DNA of 64,000 nucleotides from Corbicula japonica (lineage: Eukaryota > Mollusca > Bivalvia > Venerida > Cyrenidae). Below the pieces are notes generated by a model, which did not search any database, was not told where the DNA came from, and was given only the letters and a program-made list of their open reading frames with translations. Positions 46,268 through 58,600 of the stretch are shown one piece after another. The DNA is taken from contig JAZAYU010000009.1 in NCBI GenBank assembly GCA_038501625.1, forward strand, positions 11,522,396-11,586,395. The letters run 5' to 3'. The position numbers were made by a program, and so were the translations under genes. Each line of letters begins with the position of its first letter. Positions within the stretch are counted from its first letter, which is position 1.

Positions 46268-47920
46268 TTTATTGTTTTATTATGTTGCTTTTATTCACAG
46301 TAACAAATTTGTCTATTTTACTTTTTCTCAAGGTACTGATGACTATGTCCTCGGTCACTAGACTTCACATTCACTTAATATAAGTTAATACTTGTAAATG
46401 AATACAGCCAGAATCCAAAATACAAATTGGTATTGTTTACATTTTTCCCACATTACTAATGTTTTGGTTTCCTGTTAAAAACAATTTTCTGGAAAGAAAA
46501 AAATGTGTTTACCTCAGTCTATTCATTTAGTAGGCTAGTTTAGTTTGTAGTAATTGATATTGTTCGGATTATATTGCTGGTAATACTAAAGACAGTGCTT
46601 TCTTGAAACAATCATTTATGATTGTTTCGTTCACTTTACAACATTTCTTACAGTATCTTTTCATTTATGGCAAAAAAATGCTGGTAATATTGTTACTGAA
46701 TTATGGAAATCGGATCTCAAATTTTAATGGCATTGCCTGGCATGAAATTTAGACATTTTTTCTATTACAGATACCGAAAACATATAATAAATACTAATTT
46801 CTCCTTAATAGATCGTAAATCACTTTGTTACCCTTTATTGCATTGTTATATAAGGAACATTGTCTTATGGCTTCAAACTTACCTGCATCGAAAGAAAAGT
46901 GTCTTTAGTCTATTCATTTAGTAGGCAACTTTAGTTTGTAGTAATTGATAAAAGTCCAAATGGCAAACCTATGCATGTGTAAATGAATATAGAAATGTTT
47001 GTTTTTCATTAAAAAAAGTTTCTTCTCACTTTTAGTCATGTTTCCTGTTCTCAGTTTAAACATTTCCATGGAAAGAACTTGTGATGACCTTCTTAATTGT
47101 TTAATTTTGTTCCTGTTATTCACAATTACAAATTTGTTTCTTTTTCTCAAGGTACTGATGACTATTTCCTCGGTCACTAGACTTCACATTCACTTAATAT
47201 AAGTAAACACTTGTAAATGAATACAGCCAGAATCCAAAATACAAATTGTTGCAGTTTACATTTTTCCCACATTACTAATGTGTTGGTTTCCAGTTAAAAA
47301 CAATTTTCTGGAAAGAAAAATGTGTTTACCTCAGTCTATTCATTTAGTAGGCTAGTTTAGTTTGTAGTAATTGATATTGCTGAGATTATATTGCTGGTAA
47401 TACTGAAGACAGTGCTTTCTTAAAACAATCATTTATGATTTTTTTGTTCGCTAACCAAGATTTCTTAAAGAACATGTATCTTTCCATTTATGGCAAAATA
47501 TGCTGGTAATATTGTTACTGAATTATGCTCATTGGATCTCAAATTTTAATGGCCTTTAGCTTGGCATTAAATTTACAAATTTTTCTGGTACAGTTAACCA
47601 AAACTATATAATACTAATTTTATCCTAAATAGATTGTAAGTCGCTGTGTTATACTATATTGCATTGTTACAAAAAGAACATTGCCTTGTGGCCTTAATTT
47701 GCCTGAATGGAAAGAAAAATGGGTTTACCATCAGCTTATTCATTTAGTAGGCTACTTTAATTTGTAGTAATTGATACAAGTCCATATGGCAAACCTATGC
47801 ATGTGTAAATGAATGTAGATATGTTTGTTTTTTCCATATTTCTTTTTCTCCATTTTAGGAATGTTTATCTGTTTTGAGTTTAAACATTTCTACGGAAAGA
47901 ACTTGTGATGACCTTTTTAA

Positions 47921-48154
47921 CCCTTTACTCTATAGACATACCTTTATTGCGTGGGCAAACAGTGTAGATCCAGCTCAGCTGCCATACTCCTGCCATCTGA
48001 ATAGGATCTACACTGTTTGCTTTTAGATACTGTACCTTATTTCTGACCAAGATGAGACCAGTGCAGAGGCTCATCTGATGGCACAGGTATGTCAGCTCAT
48101 CTGGATCTACACTGGTAGCACATGCGTTAAAACGCGTATAAATGGAGTAAAGGG
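47921..48154. mobile_element. TTAA-type MITE in unit 3
   Basis: Copy of the insertion at 46034-46267, including its altered TTTA right flank, exactly 1887 bp away. It was duplicated with its unit rather than inserted independently. Confidence 0.9.
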
Positions 48155-48929
48155 TTTATTGTTTTATTATGTTGCTTTTATTCACAGTAACAAATTTGTC
48201 TATTTTACTTTTTCTCAAGGTACTGATGACTATGTCCTCGGTCACTAGACTTCACATTCACTTAATATAAGTTAATGCTTGTAAATGAATACAGCAAGAA
48301 TCCAAAATACAAATTAGTGCTTTTACATTTTTTCCACATTAATAATGTTTTGGTTTCCTGTTAAAAACAGTTTTCTGGGAAAAAATTTGTTTACCTCTCT
48401 ATTTATTTAGTAGTTTAGTTTGTAGTAATTGATATTGTTGAGATTATATTGCTGGTAATACTAAAGACAGTGCTTTTTTAAAAACAATCATTTATCATTT
48501 TTGTGTTCACTTACCACGATTTCTTACAGTATCTTTCCATTTATGGCAAAAATGCTGGTGATAATGTTACTGAATTATGCAAATTCGATCTCAAATTTAA
48601 ATGGTCTTTAGCTTGGCATGAAATTTAGAAATTTTTCTTTGAGACATATTCAAAAGATACTATAAATACTATTTTTTTCCTATATGGATCATAAATCACT
48701 CTATATATTACACTATATTGCATTGTTTAAAACATGTTTTATACAAGTTTTTCTAGCTTCTGACTGTAAAGATACATGTATTTTGATAAAAAAAGTACAG
48801 CTCAGAATAAAGTTACTGTTCACTTCTGTTGTGTTTTCTTGATTTCACCTAACAATACTACAATTTAAATGACTACATCCACCATTGTGAACCTTTCCAT
48901 TCTCAGTTAAAAACTAAGAGTTCTTTTGT

Positions 48930-48975
48930 ACTCAGGTGAGCGCTTTAGGGCCATCATGGCCCTCTTGTTTTTAAT
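48930..48975 (+). repeat. GGGCCAT-C-ATGGCCC hairpin end
   Basis: A perfect 7-bp-arm palindrome (48948-48962) follows CTCAGGTGAGCG and precedes CTCTTGTTT. I recognise this as the end of a repeat family abundant in bivalves; the other end of this copy was not located. Confidence 0.6.
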
Positions 48976-49739
48976 TTTCAAAAGTCAAAAGGTTATTTCC
49001 TGGGTCAAATGTCTATATGATTAAGGCAATTACAAGGAGTTAAGGTTCATCATAAGAAATGAGAAAAATATGGTCAGTTTCAAAACATACACCACAACCA
49101 ATGAACAAAAATGAGAACCCAAGGGTTACCATGTCAAGAGTCAGGATAAATGTAGTATTGCCAGGGCAAGAAAATTAATATTATTGGACAAAACTAATTT
49201 ATTGTCAAATATTTATCAGTTTCTAACTTCGACAAATAAATTTTAAAAAGCACAGACCATTATGCTTGAACTTCAATATACATAGGTAATTTGTTGAAAT
49301 TAATATTTCAGGATAACAGCTTCACATGGAATGCTGTGAGGAGACCAGTTTGACAATTCTGTCTATGACTGTCTGAGGGAGCATACAGCCTTTATATTGC
49401 CACTAATTCCTGCAATGGAACACGCTGCTTTTGTAACGGACAAGAATAAAAAAAAATCACAAATGTCGATACAAATAGTGGGTGCGAAAATGAGACAATT
49501 TATATAAAATATAACAAAACGTTAGAATGTGCACCACATTGAAAAAGCATCAGTTGACAAAAAAGCATCAGTGTAATTGTTTGTTTGAACATTATTTGCT
49601 GAATAATAAAACTATTGGAAAAAAACCATAGTGTCACTTGTAGTTTTATTTTAAATCATGTGACCCAATACTGTTTGTTGATTTCAAGTTTGAATATTCA
49701 AAGACAATGACAAGCTTAGCTAATTTTTGTGTCGCTCTT

Positions 49740-50280
49740 TTTGAAGAAATGGCGATTCATAGGGATCGCTTTGTCCTTCGGTCCATCCGGGCCCACCGAT
49801 GGCACTTGTTACCCAACAAATGCCCATATGTGAGAACTTTCCATTCATTCCGTTAGTCTGTTATTGGGTAGTTTTTCGCTTGCTGGGTAGTTTTAAACAA
49901 AAGAAATACCCAACAAATGCCCATCTGTGGGAGCGTCCGTCCGTCACGAAAACTTAACGTTGGCTATAACTTTGCCATGTCTTAATATTTCTTCATGAAA
50001 CTTTCGAATTATATTGCTTATGACAACAGGCTCATGATGATGCCAAATTCTTTAGGTCAAGGTCACATTTGATGGAGTTATGCCCCTTTTTGTACTTTGA
50101 TTTTGACATGAAAACTCAACGTTGACTATAACTTTACTTATGACAACACATTCATGATGATGCCAAATGCTTAAGGTCAAGGTCACATTTGGTTGAGTTA
50201 TGACCCTTTTTGAACTTGTATTATTTCCGACATTGTACCAGAGGGCGACACAAGAGTTCATCTGAAAACCCATCTAGTTC
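49740..50280 (+). repeat. AAGGTCA-type tandem repeat
   Basis: About three imperfect units with CTTATGACAACA..TTCATGATGATGCC, AAGGTCAAGGTCACATTTG and GAGTTATG.CCCTTTTTG. Same style as 62990-64000. Confidence 0.8.
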
Positions 50281-53200
50281 TGTCATATGTGTCACCGTTT
50301 CTCAACTCAGAATTTTAGGTGCTGTCTATTGATACTGTGCTTGCAAACAACTGCTCGCAGGATGTCTGAGGACTGTGACCAGCTTTGTTTCACTGTTGAC
50401 CATATGACCTATGTAGTATGATATCCTTCACTTAATTTCGATTGGTCAGTTCTGAGAGTTGCATTGTCTTATTTCATATTATCGTCCAAGAAGTCCAATT
50501 ATATTCTAATTATATCTTTAGACATATTGTCCTTCCACCAGGTTTGCTCTCCATGTCACTGCGTCTGCAAACTTGATAACAGTATTTGCCTTGACTTGTT
50601 AATTGGACCTTAATTGTTTTAGGGTCGAATATCTATGTCTCAGAGGTCATAAAGTAAATTGGTCCCCGTCCTTGAGGCGAAAGTTTGTTTCTGGTCCAAC
50701 TTAATCAAACACAAACTCTTTGCCAAAGATCCATCGCTTTTAAATTGTGTTTTGATGGCCGACCCATCAGTACCTCCAGTCCTTTGATTGAACGTGTGGA
50801 CTGGTAGACTGATGGTGTGTGGTGGCTTGATCATAGGTCATATAACATAACATTTACATAATCTTGAGCTAGAGGTAGTCAGAAACAGGTGCAGTTTCAT
50901 ATATATATGATTGTATTATGGCTGATCTTATCTGTATTTTTATGTGTTCAATATTGTAAAATGAAGATCCCTGGTTATTTATGTAGCTATTGATACCAGT
51001 AATTGAGATAATACTTAATCAAGTGTAGTAATTAAAATTAAATATATTGTTCAGTGTTGCTGTGTTTGTTTTTCAAATGCAGGGCATGCATTGAAGCTGG
51101 GAGAGAGGGGGACATTATTATTTCCATTGATGTTTACTGCATATATATGTCCAATGTTTCACTTTGTCAATAGTATAATTCTCTCGACCACAAGCACTTA
51201 CCCACTTTTTGCACTTCTGTTCATTTGTTTTTTGGTTTTGGAAAGGGTATAAAAAATACATCTTTCATGTCATCTTTGTCGGCATACCTGGAGTCACTTT
51301 TACAAACACCATAGCAACAATGTTTTGTCCTACCAAAGTATTTTTTAGAAGAATTTGGTTGCAGATCCATTCCTAAACACATGCAAATCTATAGTAAACT
51401 GCATGCAAGTGATACAAAATTTGTACCGCTAGCAACGGTTGCTAAGATCCGTTCTTATCAGGGAATCTATTTTTAGCATATTGGCTACCTGTGAATCCTT
51501 CCTACTATTCACTTCATATCTACAATCAAATGGATCGAACCACAACTTGGCTCAGGGACATTACATCATTAGCATAAATGTCGTCCACATATAACACGTG
51601 TGTGTTATACTTTTCTTGTTAATATTCCATTTAAAATGTTGCTTAATAGTATTTATGAAACAACTTAATCCATTTCATAGTGAATGACAAGTGTGTGGAT
51701 TATAATTAAATTATGTAACTTTTTATCTCCATTTAGTGTACTGTAAACAACATTATTATTATATCATGTTTATTTCTTACTGCTTATAGCACAATATATT
51801 TCTTTAATATTCATGCTTATTTTATAATCAAATTTCCCTCTAAATTCTGCATGAATGAAATGCCACACAAGGTTTGAGATAAGCTATCATCACCCCATTA
51901 TTATTCTTGCAATTATCACTGGGAAATGTCCAACTTGGCCTAGTATTACCAGCATCAGAGCTCACTTTGTTAATGAGGATTATGATAAAACATAGATTGT
52001 GCAAAACAATGGATCAAGGTTTAAAACAAATGTGAACTATACATGTTCCTAATTATTGCTTAAAAGTGACACAGCTGTTGAAATTTCATTTATTGTTTCT
52101 ACATACAAAAACAAGATTGACTTGGTCTTATTAGACTGGAATGAAAACATAAATAGGGATTTTACATTTGAAGGAATTGTTAGCAGAAATTCAGAAATTA
52201 CAAAGTTTTACAATGCATAGCCTAATGAGTATAATAATTGTTATCGTCTGCTGTAGTGTTTGTTTACTTCAGCTATATTTAGCTCAGGTACAGCGTCCCT
52301 TGCTTGAATGATAGTTAGTTTATCTGTTAAACTTAAAATAGAGTTCTTTCACATTGTTACCTCCCCTTAGCGCTCTCTAAAATTGAAGAGCATATTTAGT
52401 CGATAAATGCACGCGAGGGGGCATCGTTTACTATTGTTAATATGACTAAGTGATTATAAAATTAGGAAAATGTTGATTAATCACTTCAAATTTATAAATA
52501 AGTAAGTTCAGTCAAACAACGAAGAATAAAAAAAAACGTTATGATCATTTACAAGCACATCAAGAAAGTTTATGCGCATTTTAAACATTGTTTATCGCGG
52601 TATTGACCATTTCGAAATTAGTGTCTAAACAACGGAAGTCGGTATATCCGTACAATCGGTCAGGGTGGTAGGCGTATGTATAACCACATAGCAGCTATGT
52701 GTAATGATTAATCAAATTTTAAAATATTTATTGAAATCAACAAAAATGTCAGTAGGCAGTAACTGCATATGTTTAAAAATACTAAGTGACACCAAAAATA
52801 ATTTCATTTTATGTTACTTTATCAGTTTTCTCAGTTAAAATTTTAATAGTGGCGTTAGCTTTGTCCATAACGGTTGATAAAGAATGAAAAAATATATACA
52901 TTTCAGTACCAGCATTAAATAATTTTTATGACAAGTTACAATTTATTGCTAAATCAAATAAAATACTTTAAAAGTTTTCGCTAATTTTTACGTTTATCAT
53001 TGTAAAACATATTTTTCTTAATACGCTCCATACATCGCCATTATCGGCAACCCCCCTGACCAAAGTACGATCGGTACCGGAAAACGGGATAAAGAAGTAA
53101 TTTCGAAATCGAGAATTTTCAGGACGCGAGTATCCAACGGATTTGTTTGGGTTTTTATAAAAATACACACGTGAATTGTGTTTACTAAAAATAAATCTGT

Positions 53201-54655
53201 ATAATTGACAATTCAGACGAACATAATCGGACATTTTACCGTTTTACGGCATTTTTTTTGTAACGCTACAATTTATAGTGGAATGAGACATATAATTATA
53301 TTCTTACGTAGCTCGTCGGCGACTAGGTTGATATGTATTTTGCGTGTTTTGCTTTTGAGAAAAAATATTACGTATTTACATAATAGGATGATTCCAGCTA
53401 CAACCCGAGAAATCGTTAAATTGATTGAACCAAACGAATATTGCCGGACGGCAGGCCAACCAAAACCTATTCAAAACAAATCCAGAGACTTTTGTTGTTT
53501 TTTTAAATAAAAACTATTTTGATGTTGAAGTTCGTAATTGTTGTCGCTGAAGGTTTTGAAATATAATATTTTCATTTCTGTTTAAAATCAAAATGACTAT
53601 GGACCAAAACAAATGAACGGGACTGCGATATTCAGGTCCGAGTTTAGTTTTATGACACTTAGCTGTTGTGTACATGTGTGCCCGAGGCAGCGTGTCACTA
53701 TCACGTAATCTCTCAATAAACAGGAAATTTTTGAGCCGTGACCAAGACCAAGTTTCTTAATATTAATTAATATAATTGTAAAACCCATTCTAAATTCAGT
53801 TAAATTTATGTTTCATTAATTATCCTTTTCAATATCTTTAAATCCTGAGATTTTGCCTGAAAATCTTTAGATCCGGAGAAGAACCTTACGGTCCGGAGAT
53901 TTCAGATAAAATCCTGAGATTTTGGAGGTCTGCGGACATTTTATCTTCTTTCTACATCATTCCCGTAACACGTAGATATTCATGAAATGCGACTTAAACT
54001 AATGTCTATTGACTATGGCTGACGATTTTATAAAAAAAAAAAAAGATGTTTATAATAACATGAATAACTTAATAAGCCTAACGGGCGTTGAATACAACGA
54101 CGATACATTGCTGAATTCATCCGTTTACCTACAATTTAGAGAGATCATGTAACATAAAATATATTTCTTGAAGTAAACGCATTTTGTCAGAAAAACTCGA
54201 TACGCTTATATATGTGTCTGTGGAAAATATACAGTAACGTGTAATCCACAATGTATTTGTTTTCATATAAGACTTCCCGATTCAAAATGGCAACCACGTC
54301 TTTGATTGTTTTACGCTTTTCACAGTCAAATCTTGCCGACCAGACGTTCTAAGCCTATTATATTCGGAAATTCTAAAACTCGAATTTATTATGCTTTATC
54401 ATAATTATTATTATAATTTATTATTAGCTTTAAGACGACACCGTGATCATGTCTGTTCATTCTGTTAGCAATGACACAGTTAAATGCCCCCTCACTTGTC
54501 GGTTTAGGATAAAACCAATATTTTCCGCACCTAACGTGGCCTACGACGCATGCGCACAACAATGTGAAAGACCTCTATTCTCCCTACCAGGGTAGGGAAT
54601 TTTGCGGCTTTATTCTCTAATAGCTGTGGGATAGCTAACACAAAAAGAATATGAA
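50281..54655. other. Gene-poor AT-rich stretch
   Basis: Nothing coding could be supported on either strand. The longest frames (52968-53234 minus, 53205-53510 plus) overlap, have no domain and no splice context. Simple AT-rich runs only. Confidence 0.45.
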
Positions 54656-55095
54656 AAGATAGTTATAAATCAGTTTTTAAACTTCGCACAATCGCATGGT
54701 ATTTGATTTTTTAGCCACACCATGTTGTGAAAGAGATTATGATTAGGCTTAAAGCATTTTTGATAATATCTCAAGCAACTGCAACTTCATGCATACAAAA
54801 ACATTCCAGTGCACAAAAAGTGATACATACAGAGAACTCCGGGAAACAAAATAGTAAATTTCGAGCAGAAACTGTGTTTATAGCCAATAAAAATGAACGT
54901 AATAATGTTTACATTTATGATGATAATAATGATAATAATGTTCTTAATCTAAAATGTGCAAATAATAATTGAAAACAAACCATTAATTTTACTTAGACGT
55001 GAGATTACATAATAACTTCCTTGCAGCATCAGATAAGATTGGCAAAAACAACAACATCACGTTTCAAGTTTTAATTTTTATGGCCAATCGATAAC
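54656..55095 (+). repeat. Dispersed repeat R, copy 3 (divergent)
   Basis: Matches about 7290-7740: the GCAACTGCAACTTCATGCAT and ACAGAGAAC.CCGGGAAAC blocks. More diverged than the copy at 17470-18150. Confidence 0.75.
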
Positions 55096-55104
55096 AAAAT
55101 AATT

Positions 55105-55166
55105 GTTTGGCCGACTGATCTGGGTCTACACTGATTGCACATGCGATAAAACCCGTCTATATCTAG
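55105..55166 (-). repeat. End fragment of the TTAA-type MITE
   Basis: CTGATCTGGGTCTACACTG, then CACATGCGATAAAACCCGTC and ATATCTAG, match the 3' end of 21434-21667. It lies just downstream of the stop codon of the secreted-protein gene and may fall in its 3' UTR. Confidence 0.6.
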
Positions 55167-55276
55167 TACACGTATAATAATAATAGTCTTGGTATCTCAG
55201 ATATCTTGACATCAGTCGTTCTATTTCTCCCCCCTCCCCGCAGTTCCTTCTCGATGTGGATCGTTCCTTCACCTCG

Positions 55277-58147
55277 TTACTGCTTCCTGTTCCGCCTATT
55301 TCTTCTCCGTCCGCCGTTCTTTCTCGGTCCAGATCCTCGCTCGACCTTCTCAACACGATATCGAATCACCTGAAAATACACGATAATCCTTCGTTTATTC
55401 CTATTTGCAAATTCACATAACAGTAACCAGTTGTCTAAAGTAACCAATTTTCGCCATGCAATGTTGGTGGTTTGGCGGGCGAAAGGATGGTAAATAATTA
55501 TATGGGCGTCAACAGGAAATTTTATAACCGCTAAAACTAAATTGGCAAAGAAACTCTTTCGTGTCGGCGTTGTCAATGTATTATATTTTATTCGTTTAAA
55601 GTTGCGTGTTTATGCCCCGCCAATCCGAAAAGTATAAAAATTGGCCAACATAGTTAACGCACTCCCAGCGATTGTCGTTTTGAACAAACATACGTTATGA
55701 ATGTTATATACGAATGTTGAAAAATGTTACGAAACCTTTAGATAGTATTGTGGCCTTTCTGTCTCTGTAGACACAAATGTGACTGATATGCCATCCTGGC
55801 TGCGGCTTTGTCGCGTGCACACCCACTCCTCCCGATCCTCAGCTGAAATAGACCAATCAAATGCTCGTACTAAACAAAGCAGAATGAAACTCGTCCTCGG
55901 TAGAGGCGGTGTTTTTTGCGTCTTTATTTTGAGCTTTGGACTCAGGGGCGGGTGTAGAAGTTCAGCGGTGTTGCTCGAACCCACTTTTGGGGTAGCAAAT
56001 GATACGAAATTTGCCTTGAATATGCACCGGTACAAGTATAATATGACTGTAGTTAAATCTTTGAATTGTGACATTCTATTAATATTGTCAAAAGAATCCC
56101 CAGTTAATAACCATTTTGACTGATATTTTAAAATATAAGATTTTTAAATAGGCAAATTGTTTTGTGTAATATGAATTCAGGGCTGTGGAATATTGGTTTA
56201 GCAATGTTGATGATATCCTGGGTTTTACCATTACAGTCCGGCCATTGTAACATTGAGCGCCGGGCTACTTTCATAAAATTGTGTGAACTAATTGAACATA
56301 ATCCCATCAGAAATTTAAAGAATGTAAATCCAACTGTCATCAAATTATTGTCGTTCAATAAACCAATCTAGGTGTAATAAAATAGCCAAAAGTGACATAA
56401 AGTGCATTCCACATATAGCACTTTTGTAAATAGTCAATATTTTAACGGTCAAGAAGCGGCTGGTATTTAATCAATAAATCAATTGAGCGAGAAGACCCTG
56501 TGGCGAATCGCGTATGAAGAAGATAACGAGAAATCGTTGCCAAAACCAACTTTACACATAGAATAATAAAATACTAGGGGAACGATAGACTGCAACCGTC
56601 CTAAAGTACTATTATATTATACTCGTAATCCAAAAATTATGCCCCAAAAAATCAAAAAAAAAACTGAAAGGCGATTCATTTTTCTGTTTTACCTTCACTT
56701 AGCTCTCAGAGCATCGATGGTTTGACAGAAATCAGAGTGAGAAAATAAGAACTGAAATGAAACAATGAAATATGTAAAATTTCTTATTAAAGGTAAATAA
56801 ATTGGAACAATCTAGTTCGTGCCAGGCTTGGGGAACGCTAACGTAAGGAATTATTATGTATATTTCAGGCCAAATAGAAACTAAAAAACAACATCATTCT
56901 ATTCAAGCACAATGTTGTTGAACACATAGCGCGGCACAGTTATACTCACGTAGTGGAAGAGTTCTCGTTTGCTGTCGACCACGTCGATTGGTTTTAATTT
57001 CTTTCACGCTTGCTACGCCCTCGCCGATATCTCCCCTGAAACACACCTTCATCCGGCTCCGATCCAGCTCTGTACCGAAAACAGATCGCGGGAAGGTAAC
57101 TGCAAGTTCTCCCGACGGATAATGCCAGCTAATACGACCCTCCGGACAGTTCTCCGAGGCTGATAACGAATCCGGCGCATCGGGACCCCGCTGAATTCTG
57201 AAGATGTATAGTAATGCATGTACATAGTCTAGCTGTTAGCAGAATACCTGTCTCTACACTATTTTTCTTAATGTTTATGTAACCAGCCTAGCAAAGTTCT
57301 TTTCTTTTAAACATATATTCCAGAATCATGCAACAAAGATGTTGGAAATAGAAGTTTTTCCTAGAAACATCAGAGTTAGACAAGGGGTGAACTTGTCTCT
57401 CTGGTTATTCTCTTTATTTTTTAACAATTAATATAGAACCGGCGAGGGAGTTAACAAATAATCATACCAAATAAATCCACCTATTTAACTATTTATTTTG
57501 ACGGTTTTGATTTGATATCGCATTTATTTTTTGTGAAATACAAAATGATTTACTACAAGCTTATTTGGTGTTTACTATGAATATATGAATAGTGCGTACG
57601 TTTGAAACACGTCAATGCTTAGCAAACTAATAGAGTCTTGAAATTTAATATTAGACAATAAACGTGCAATTTGAGTTGTTTAAAATACCAAAACTATTTA
57701 GGAGATAAATATCATTATGTCATCACTGAAACACTTAAACAGAAAACAAGAAGTAAAACTAAAAGAAATATTTTTAAAATCGGATTGTAAACCTTAATGA
57801 ACACACATTTTTAGGAATGTGAATTAATAATAAATAAAAATGCATATTTGCTAAAGAAAGTTCATCAGATTCTACTAACATCTTTAAAAATTGTGTTATT
57901 AAACGCGTATTAAACAAATGATAAGGCCATGTCACTGCTGCTTTAACTATTTTGTATTTCGTTTCAACTTTTTATTAAGTTTTATTGTAATATCTCACGT
58001 TTCAAACTCTTTGCATTATATGAGACATGAATAAAGATGTATTTTTTATCGGTCTAGATCTTACCCTGAACTGATTTCACAATCCTCCAGTTGTAAACTT
58101 CCATATATACAACTGGCCACAACCAAAAACAAAAGTTCAACTTTCAT
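55277..58147 (-). CDS. Secreted CUB-like / meteorin-like small protein, four exons (58147-58065, 57197-56950, 55842-55736, 55369-55277)
   Basis: Exons of 83, 248, 107 and 93 nt join to 531 nt (176 aa and stop), with each junction in phase (2, 1, 0). Acceptors are CATCTTCAG, TCTATTTCAG and GTATTTTCAG; donors are GTAAGA, GTGAGT and the weaker GTTTCG. Residues 1-16 are a signal peptide (MKVELLFLVVASCIYG). Four cysteines remain in the mature protein (23, 45, 80, 119), enough for two disulfides. NCPEGRISWHYPSGELAVTF recalls the 'C.EG.VEWLYPTGAL' stretch of meteorin/meteorin-like N-terminal CUB-type domains, and the later C80, C119 and final beta-like segment fit that pattern. The C-terminal second domain of meteorins is absent; residues 158-176 are an Arg/Gly/Asn-rich basic tail, possibly for binding heparan sulfate. 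A TATA box lies 75 bp upstream. The structure is solid; the family name is tentative. Confidence 0.75.
55915..56560 (+). repeat. Dispersed repeat S, copy 3 (divergent), in intron 2 of the secreted-protein gene
   Basis: Follows 9345-10100: TATTTTGAGCTTTGG then ACTCAGGGGCGG, GGGCTGTGGAATATTG, and the ATCAATAAATCA..GAGCGAGAAGAC block. It is collinear with repeat R copy 3, together forming a third partial copy of the segmental duplication. Confidence 0.7.
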
Positions 58148-58220
58148 CCTTCTGTGTAAGAGAAACTCTAATTTTTCGATATCCCTAAATATTAACACCG
58201 GTCGGTATCAGCCTTCAAAT

Positions 58221-58226
58221 CTTATA
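58221..58226 (-). promoter_or_regulatory. TATA box of the secreted-protein gene
   Basis: The minus strand reads GGATATAAGATTTG about 75 bp before the start codon at 58147, leaving room for a 5' UTR of roughly 45 nt. Confidence 0.5.
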
Positions 58227-58393
58227 TCCTATCACCGTAGTTTGTGATACAGATGATGACCTTTAACAAACTTTGTTTGTCCTGGGGCTCATCAACCTAG
58301 TAAACAGAGCAGTTCAATACAGTTTGTTGATAAACATGTTTATTTTAATATTGAGTTTAGAGTTGAAAAACAGAGTTGCTACCTTTTATCTTG

Positions 58394-58600
58394 TTAACAC
58401 GTGAATTTTAAGGCTGTTAGAAGAAGCGAACAGATAAAACACTGACAATGTTTGAGAGATACACTCTTTCGAGATGTGTGTGTTGGCTCCCCTCGTCTTG
58501 GTGCCTGTTTCTGACCGTCCTCTTCTTCCGTTTCCTCGCCTGACTTGACTGTGTCAACCGTTTGATTGATAAGATTCATTTGGCTGGCGCCCTCTTTCAT
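58394..58600 (-). CDS. Overlapping acidic reading frame (uncertain)
   Basis: 68 codons starting at an ATG that overlaps the stop of the preceding frame as ATGA (58597-58600). It is hydrophilic and Glu/Lys-rich at first (SGEETEEEDGQKQAPRRGE), then Cys-rich and hydrophobic. Possibilities are a 3' UTR frame, the true end of the upstream protein after a one-base difference, or chance. The composition of the first about 50 codons looks coding-like. Confidence 0.25.
   Translation of the reverse strand: MKEGASQMNLINQTVDTVKSGEETEEEDGQKQAPRRGEPTHTSRKSVSLKHCQCFICSLLLTALKFTC

Larger units (their letters stand above)
45850..48610 (+). repeat. Three tandem ~0.8-1.05-kb units
   Basis: Units start near 45860, 46915 and 47745 at TAGTAGGC(T)A..TTTAGTTT and share GTCCATATGGCAAACCTATG, GAAAGAACTTGTGATGACC and GTCACTAGACTTCACATTC. 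Units 1 and 3 are nearly identical for hundreds of bases, including the 234-bp MITE. Unit 2 is more divergent and lacks the MITE. No coding sequence seen. Confidence 0.9.

Noticed and set aside
52968..53510. Overlapping opposite-strand frames
   Set aside because: No domain, no splice support, AT-rich; expected by chance.
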